This document shows positions 60,280-64,000 of a stretch of DNA of 64,000 nt, one piece after another (position 1 is the first letter of the stretch; each line of letters starts with the position of its first letter). This DNA comes from Kangiella aquimarina DSM 16071. Its GTDB lineage: Bacteria > Pseudomonadota > Gammaproteobacteria > Enterobacterales > Kangiellaceae. The stretch is from NCBI RefSeq assembly GCF_000374105.1, contig NZ_KB893651.1:668985-732984 (forward strand), read 5' to 3'. Made by a program: the position numbers and the translations under genes. Under the pieces are notes generated by a model that saw only the letters and a list, made by a program, of their open reading frames with translations, was not told where the DNA came from and ran no database searches.

Positions 60280-61026
60280 ATGAAAAATGTCAGTCTTGCT
60301 GGCTTAGCGCTTAGCTGCTTGCTGTTGAACGGATGTTTCATGGCTGAAACTCAGCGTACTTATTCCAGTACTCCGAAGGGAACCACTCCACTTATTTTTT
60401 CCAATAATAAGCCTGCAATTGAAGAAACTTATCTTGTAGTCAATCAAGCGTACTACCTTCTTCCTGATGTTTGCCAGCAAACCAGATTACATGGGGACCA
60501 GGCCGACCAAAGGTTGCTGGGTGATCAGGCCGATCAACGGATGTTGGGCGACCAGGCTGACTCTAGGTTACATGGTGACCAGGCTGATCAGCGGATGCTG
60601 GGCGACCAGGCTGACTCTAGGATACATGGTGACCAGGCTGATCAGCGGATGCTGGGCGATCAGGCTGATTCTAGACTGCATGGCGATCAGGCCGACCAGC
60701 GGATGCTGGGCGATCAAGCCGACTCAAGATTGCATGGCGACCAGGCTGACCAGCGGATGCTGGGTGATCAAGCTGACTCAAGATTGCATGGAGATCAAGC
60801 CGATCAAAGAATGCTCGGTGATCAAGCTGACTCAAGGTTGCTTGGTGATCAGGCTGACTCAAGATTACATGGTTCACAAGTGAGTCAATTTAAATGTTCA
60901 AAAATTGCTTCAATTAACGGAGTAGTTGTATCGGGATTTACCGGCTCGGAACAGGTAGTTATCAATAAAGGGGCACAGTTTGGTAGCTATAGCTGGGCTA
61001 ATAACGCTTTAATTTTAAAATTTTAA
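60280..61026 (+). CDS. Lipoprotein with tandem nonapeptide repeats
   Basis: A 248-residue protein. Signal peptide and lipobox LLNGC (Cys19), a 50-residue N-terminal part, then about 15 consecutive nonapeptides (residues 70-204) of the form [LMI][HL]GDQAD[QS]R. The first 13 mostly alternate as LHGDQADQR and MLGDQADSR in an 18-residue period; the last (LHGSQVSQF) is degenerate. A 44-residue C-terminal domain follows (CSKIASINGVVVSGFTGSEQ...). I do not recognise the family. Acidic, repetitive and probably surface or periplasmic. Good binding site AAGGA. Flanked by the VanZ-like gene and another exported protein. Confidence 0.8.
   Translation: MKNVSLAGLALSCLLLNGCFMAETQRTYSSTPKGTTPLIFSNNKPAIEETYLVVNQAYYLLPDVCQQTRLHGDQADQRLLGDQADQRMLGDQADSRLHGDQADQRMLGDQADSRIHGDQADQRMLGDQADSRLHGDQADQRMLGDQADSRLHGDQADQRMLGDQADSRLHGDQADQRMLGDQADSRLLGDQADSRLHGSQVSQFKCSKIASINGVVVSGFTGSEQVVINKGAQFGSYSWANNALILKF
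60487..60891 (+). repeat. Tandem array of about 15 x 27-bp coding repeats
   Basis: Each 27-base unit encodes one nonapeptide, and units pair into a 54-base higher-order period. Third-codon positions differ between units (GAC/GAT, CAG/CAA, GCC/GCT), so the array is not a fresh duplication but is kept at protein level. Copy number may vary between strains. Confidence 0.92.
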
Positions 61027-61042
61027 TCCAGAGGAGTGAGTA

Positions 61043-61612
61043 ATGAAAGTTTGGCAAAAATCATTGATTAGCACAATTGTGCTATCGGTGTTTCTGTTAT
61101 TGGCTATGGGCTCTGAACCCTACCATACTGATACTACCGACATGAGAATTGTACCAATTCAGCAGGGAACAGTGGCTGAAGGTATTCGTATTGTTGCAGA
61201 AGATGGTTCATTTGAACTCAAAGGTGGCGAGCGTTTTACATCACCATTCCAAAATAACATTTGGAGTGGCTATTGCCGTCGATTCTCAAATAATACGCTA
61301 TTAACTCAGGCGCAAGATGCACTGAGCTGTGGTGCTAAAAAAGTGAGAATTTACATCGGTGATCGCCAGACACCTTTATATGGTGTTCTATTGTTGAACT
61401 CTTCGGTTGGGGCAGCTTATGGAGCAGCTTCTCGTTCATACTTAATACGCCTTGAAGACGATAAGATTCGCCATGCACAAGCTGGTAATACTTCTGTTTC
61501 CTACGAGTTAGTTAAATATAAAAGAACTGGCTACTGGGATGACGGCAGAAGAACAAGTTCAGAAGCAACTCAATATACCTGGGTTCTCTGGTATTCTTCA
61601 TATCCTTTCTAA
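61043..61612 (+). CDS. Exported or membrane-anchored protein of unknown function
   Basis: A 189-residue protein with an N-terminal hydrophobic segment (8-24), either a signal peptide or an anchor. The body contains IRIVAEDGSFELKGGERFTSPF, a Cys pair (SGYCRRF, ALSCGAK) and a Tyr/Trp-rich end (TQYTWVLWYSSYPF). No family recognised. Strong GAGGAG ribosome binding site. It is 16 bases after the repeat lipoprotein gene and shares its terminator, so it is likely a functional partner. Confidence 0.7.
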   Translation: MKVWQKSLISTIVLSVFLLLAMGSEPYHTDTTDMRIVPIQQGTVAEGIRIVAEDGSFELKGGERFTSPFQNNIWSGYCRRFSNNTLLTQAQDALSCGAKKVRIYIGDRQTPLYGVLLLNSSVGAAYGAASRSYLIRLEDDKIRHAQAGNTSVSYELVKYKRTGYWDDGRRTSSEATQYTWVLWYSSYPF

Positions 61613-61624
61613 TTGCAGGCAAAT

Positions 61625-61653
61625 AAAAAGCCCTCAAAGTTGAGGGCTTTTTT
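61625..61653. terminator. Bidirectional terminator
   Basis: AAAAAGCCCTCAA / TTGAGGGCTTTTT between convergent genes. Confidence 0.9.
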
Positions 61654-61672
61654 GTATCTGACGAACTATTTA

Positions 61673-62149
61673 TTATTTTTCATCACAATATTTTTTAACG
61701 TTTTCACGAGCTTGCTTTAAACGTTCTTCACGCTCTGTATCAGTTAGCATTCTGCGCTCGCCGTTTTCCTCTATTTGAACGCGGGTCCTGCTTTCTAATA
61801 CTTCAAGATTATTTTTCGCGATAGTGCAGTTCTTGCGGGCAATTTCTTTATTCTGTGCTTCAATGCTTTTCTTTTGGGCTTCTTGCTTGGCAATAACATC
61901 GTCTTGTGAGCTGGCCATAGAGTTTGCAGCTTCCGCACTTTGATCGTTTCCGCGCTCCGAAACAGGCTTTGAATCACTCACTCTTTGGTTTATGGTTTCA
62001 TAGCTGACGCCATAGGGTGGCTTAGTTTGGGTATATTTGATATTCCCTTTTTCATCTTTCCATTTGTAAATGGGTTGATTAGCGCTTGCCATCGCAGATA
62101 AACCTAACCCTAAAATGGCGGTCAAAACAATGTATTTGATTTTAGCCAT
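61673..62149 (-). CDS. DUF4124-containing exported protein
   Basis: A 158-residue protein with a signal peptide ending at ASA (residues 21-23). The DUF4124 motif QPIYKWKDEKGNIKYTQTKPPYG comes next, then a Lys/Glu/Gln-rich segment (about 85-158), probably helical or coiled coil, with a Cys in RKNCTIAKNNLEVL and one near the end. The family is common in gammaproteobacteria and uncharacterised. Monocistronic. Confidence 0.82.
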   Translation of the reverse strand: MAKIKYIVLTAILGLGLSAMASANQPIYKWKDEKGNIKYTQTKPPYGVSYETINQRVSDSKPVSERGNDQSAEAANSMASSQDDVIAKQEAQKKSIEAQNKEIARKNCTIAKNNLEVLESRTRVQIEENGERRMLTDTEREERLKQARENVKKYCDEK

Positions 62150-62206
62150 AACTTTCCATTCTCTTTTTGATGTTGGTTACAAAGGCTGAGCCGGGAAATT
62201 ATTGGC

Positions 62207-62488
62207 TCAGGCATCTTCTTCAATAAGCACTAATTTATTCGTTTTGGCAAAATCTAGCAACTGTTTGAATAGATTGGGGTGTTCTAATGATAACTGGTTT
62301 GAAATTATCACACACTTTACACCATCAATAACGGCTGGCCTTAAAAGGGGAGAGTAAACCATTCTGCGATTACGAAAGGTACACAGATTACCGCACATTC
62401 GCTCGGCCCAGTCACTAGGTCTGAACGTTTCCCCAGTTTCTGTTCTTCCTTTAATAATAAAGCGCTTGCTGGTTTGCGTTTCGCTCAT
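62207..62488 (-). CDS. DUF3579-like small cytoplasmic protein
   Basis: A 93-residue protein: FRPSDWAERMCGNLCTFRNRRMVYSPLLRPAVIDGVKCVIISNQLSLEHPNLFKQLLDFAK. The text PSDWAERMCG and the later PLLRP...G.KCV are typical of DUF3579, a family found in beta- and gammaproteobacteria with no known function. Three Cys are present. Divergent from pssA with a 183-base gap. Confidence 0.72.
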   Translation of the reverse strand: MSETQTSKRFIIKGRTETGETFRPSDWAERMCGNLCTFRNRRMVYSPLLRPAVIDGVKCVIISNQLSLEHPNLFKQLLDFAKTNKLVLIEEDA

Positions 62489-62671
62489 ATCTGGCTTTTA
62501 CTTGATAAGTTGCGCGTATATTGACAGAATCGTCGCCGCTGTCAATATACCCATCTATATGCAAAGGGTTTGAAGCTATAAAGTAACACTCTACAAAACA
62601 CTTCTCCAGCTGTTCTTGAGTGTGTTAATGTAACGACATCAACGATTTAGATTCACTAGGTAACAATTTTA

Positions 62672-63475
62672 ATGAAAGCCAACAAGCAAGTAGCACATAA
62701 ACGCGGTATTTATCTTCTTCCTAATTTATTGACCACGGCTGGTCTGTTCGCTGGCTTTTATGCTGTAGTGGCTTCTATGCAAGGAGCTTTTGCCAGTGCT
62801 GCAGTCGCTATTTTCATCGCAATGATTATGGATGGGCTGGATGGCCGTATTGCGCGAATGACAAATACTCAAAGTGATTTTGGCGCTGAATATGACTCAA
62901 TGGCCGATATGATCTCTTTTGGTATCGCTCCTGCACTTGTTATCTACAACTGGGCTTTATATGACACGGGTAAAATAGGCTGGCTTGCTGCATTTGTCTA
63001 TGTAGTTGGTGCTGCATTAAGACTTGCCCGATTCAATACCCAAGTTGCAACAGCAGACAAACGTTACTTTCAGGGGTTGGCCAGTCCATCAGCCGCTGCG
63101 ATTATTGCCGGTTTAGTGTGGTTAGGCTCCGATTATGAGTGGGATTCAAAGCCTTGGGGCATATATATAGCTATTATGACCATGGTGGTTGGTCTGCTAA
63201 TGGTTAGTAACTTCAGGTATTCGAGCTTCAAAGAAGTCGACTGGAAAGGCAAGATCCCTTTTATTGGTGTCTTGTTAATCGTACTGATATTCGTATTGGT
63301 CGCCTCTGAGCCACCATTGGTTCTATTTAGCGGTTTCGCCATCTATGCATTATCGGGTCCTGTTATGACTCTATGGCGTATAAAGGATATTAAAGAAGAA
63401 AGGCGATTGCGTAAGTTAGAAGAAGCCGACCAATCCGAAATCAATGAAGAATCTGAAGAAAACGGCAAAAAATAG
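62672..63475 (+). CDS. pssA: CDP-diacylglycerol-serine O-phosphatidyltransferase
   Basis: A 267-residue inner-membrane enzyme making phosphatidylserine, the precursor of phosphatidylethanolamine. The CDP-alcohol phosphatidyltransferase motif appears as DGLDGRIARMTNTQSDFGAEYDSMAD. About seven helices plus a charged C-terminal tail (KEERRLRKLEEADQSEINEESEENGKK). This is the integral-membrane type II enzyme, not the soluble E. coli type. Single gene with its own terminator. Confidence 0.94.
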   Translation: MKANKQVAHKRGIYLLPNLLTTAGLFAGFYAVVASMQGAFASAAVAIFIAMIMDGLDGRIARMTNTQSDFGAEYDSMADMISFGIAPALVIYNWALYDTGKIGWLAAFVYVVGAALRLARFNTQVATADKRYFQGLASPSAAAIIAGLVWLGSDYEWDSKPWGIYIAIMTMVVGLLMVSNFRYSSFKEVDWKGKIPFIGVLLIVLIFVLVASEPPLVLFSGFAIYALSGPVMTLWRIKDIKEERRLRKLEEADQSEINEESEENGKK

Positions 63476-63491
63476 ATATTCTTAACCAGCG

Positions 63492-63520
63492 AGAGGCACA
63501 GTAAATATGTGCCTCTTTTA
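63492..63520 (+). terminator. Terminator of pssA
   Basis: AGAGGCACA / TGTGCCTCT with a 7-base loop and a T-rich tail. Confidence 0.85.
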
Positions 63521-63663
63521 TTACCCAAATGTAAAACCTTATAAAATCCAGCTCCATTCATTAGTTCTATTTATCTAAATCATAAAAACCTGTTTAAAAT
63601 TCATCCTTTTTGGCGTTATAATGATCAGCTCGCAAAAAACTTTTGAAAACATTCAAAAAGAGC

Positions 63664-63698
63664 TTGCGAAGTGGGAAATGGTGCTTATAATGCGCACC
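63664..63698 (+). promoter_or_regulatory. rrn promoter P1
   Basis: TTGCGA, 16-base spacer, TATAAT (63686-63691), then the GC-rich discriminator GCGCACC expected for stringently controlled rRNA promoters. An A-rich UP-like segment lies upstream. Confidence 0.75.
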
Positions 63699-63777
63699 AC
63701 TTTCGAGGCAGAAGTCGCGGAAGGGAAGTCCAGGAAGGAAGGTTTCAGAAGCGTAGAAAAAAGTTTTTGAAAAGGTG

Positions 63778-63812
63778 TTGACAGGAAGTTATGGCGCTCT
63801 ATAATGCGCGCC
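63778..63812 (+). promoter_or_regulatory. rrn promoter P2
   Basis: TTGACA, 16-base spacer, TATAAT (63800-63805), discriminator GCGCGCC. Both boxes are perfect consensus, preceded by an A-rich UP-like segment. Confidence 0.85.
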
Positions 63813-63903
63813 GGCTCTGAGGAAACTCGGAGGCATTTCGAAGGAGCGAAATGGTTGATAATTGTTTGTTTAACAGAAAGTTAAAAAAGATTATCAAAAG
63901 ATG

Positions 63904-63939
63904 TTGACAGGAGGTTGGGGCGATATATAATGTGCGCCC
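63904..63939 (+). promoter_or_regulatory. rrn promoter P3
   Basis: TTGACA, 16-base spacer, TATAAT (63926-63931), then GTGCGCCC. Same architecture as P2, again preceded by an A/T-rich stretch. Confidence 0.85.
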
Positions 63940-63969
63940 ACTTGAGCGGAGCAGGTTCTTCGCCAAGAC

Positions 63970-64000
63970 GTTCTTTAACAGAGAAGATAAGACAATTTGT
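63970..64000 (+). other. rRNA leader with boxA-like antitermination element
   Basis: GTTCTTTAACA (63970-63980) resembles boxA, and AGACAATTTGT closes the window as in 16S rRNA leaders. The 16S gene itself should begin beyond position 64000. Confidence 0.75.

Noticed and set aside
60467..60883. Long ORFs in other frames across the repeat region (138 codons plus strand, 68 codons minus strand at 60671-60877)
   Set aside because: A 27-bp periodic sequence keeps alternative frames open automatically. Only the frame with the lipobox, binding site and selected silent changes is supported.

Overview
The window looks like a chromosomal segment from a heterotrophic marine gammaproteobacterium. A Kangiella-like genus is my best guess. 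I infer this from overall protein similarity, moderate GC, the S46 peptidase plus full leucine-degradation cluster, and housekeeping neighbourhoods such as queA-tgt-yajC-secD-secF. The genus cannot be proved from the sequence alone. Almost all of the window is dense, ordinary housekeeping chromosome, with a few accessory spots.

Layout. 1-1652: AT-rich accessory stretch with two small genes whose borders look like integron gene cassettes (an immunity-like SUKH protein and an LprI-type exported protein). 1742-2644: VanZ-like protein and a secreted cysteine-rich unknown. 2932-8169: adk, hemH, a DinG/YoaA helicase, tsaB and an Slp lipoprotein. 8261-12270 (minus): MATE exporter, ribosomal oxygenase roxA, purB. 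12580-16911: a small lipoprotein, a CigR-like protein, acnB and a MAPEG protein. 16960-21883 (minus): a GGDEF-EAL protein with a periplasmic sensor and an S46 dipeptidyl-peptidase.

22048-33248 (minus) is the largest functional unit. It encodes the regulator LiuR, isovaleryl-CoA dehydrogenase, thiolase, a second acyl-CoA dehydrogenase, methylcrotonyl-CoA carboxylase (two subunits), methylglutaconyl-CoA hydratase, HMG-CoA lyase and a two-subunit 3-oxoacid CoA-transferase. Together these take isovaleryl-CoA from leucine to acetyl-CoA, with acetoacetate re-activated and cleaved. A perfect LiuR-type palindrome lies in front of liuR, and two odd palindromic or repeated spacers interrupt the cluster.

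33671-42729: rmf behind a free-standing terminator, queA-tgt-yajC-secD-secF, an MscS channel coupled to a CAP-domain protein, and rimO. 42811-46244 (minus): ppnN, a TetR regulator and an S41 protease with a likely operator. 46339-50039 (minus): pilS-pilR-fimT type IV pilus regulation, in which PilR has lost the motifs needed for sigma54 activation. 50177-58390: nadE-glnB, bamD (divergent), rluD-pgeF-acyltransferase, and clpB behind a heat-shock-type promoter.

58462-61612 is the most unusual region. nnrS is divergent from a three-gene set: a VanZ-like protein, a lipoprotein made largely of about 15 nonapeptide repeats, and an unknown exported protein. A near-consensus NsrR (nitric-oxide repressor) site lies between the two sides. 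61673-63475: DUF4124 and DUF3579 proteins and pssA. The last 350 bases carry three tandem strong promoters with GC-rich discriminators and a boxA-like leader, so a ribosomal RNA operon should begin just past the end of the window.
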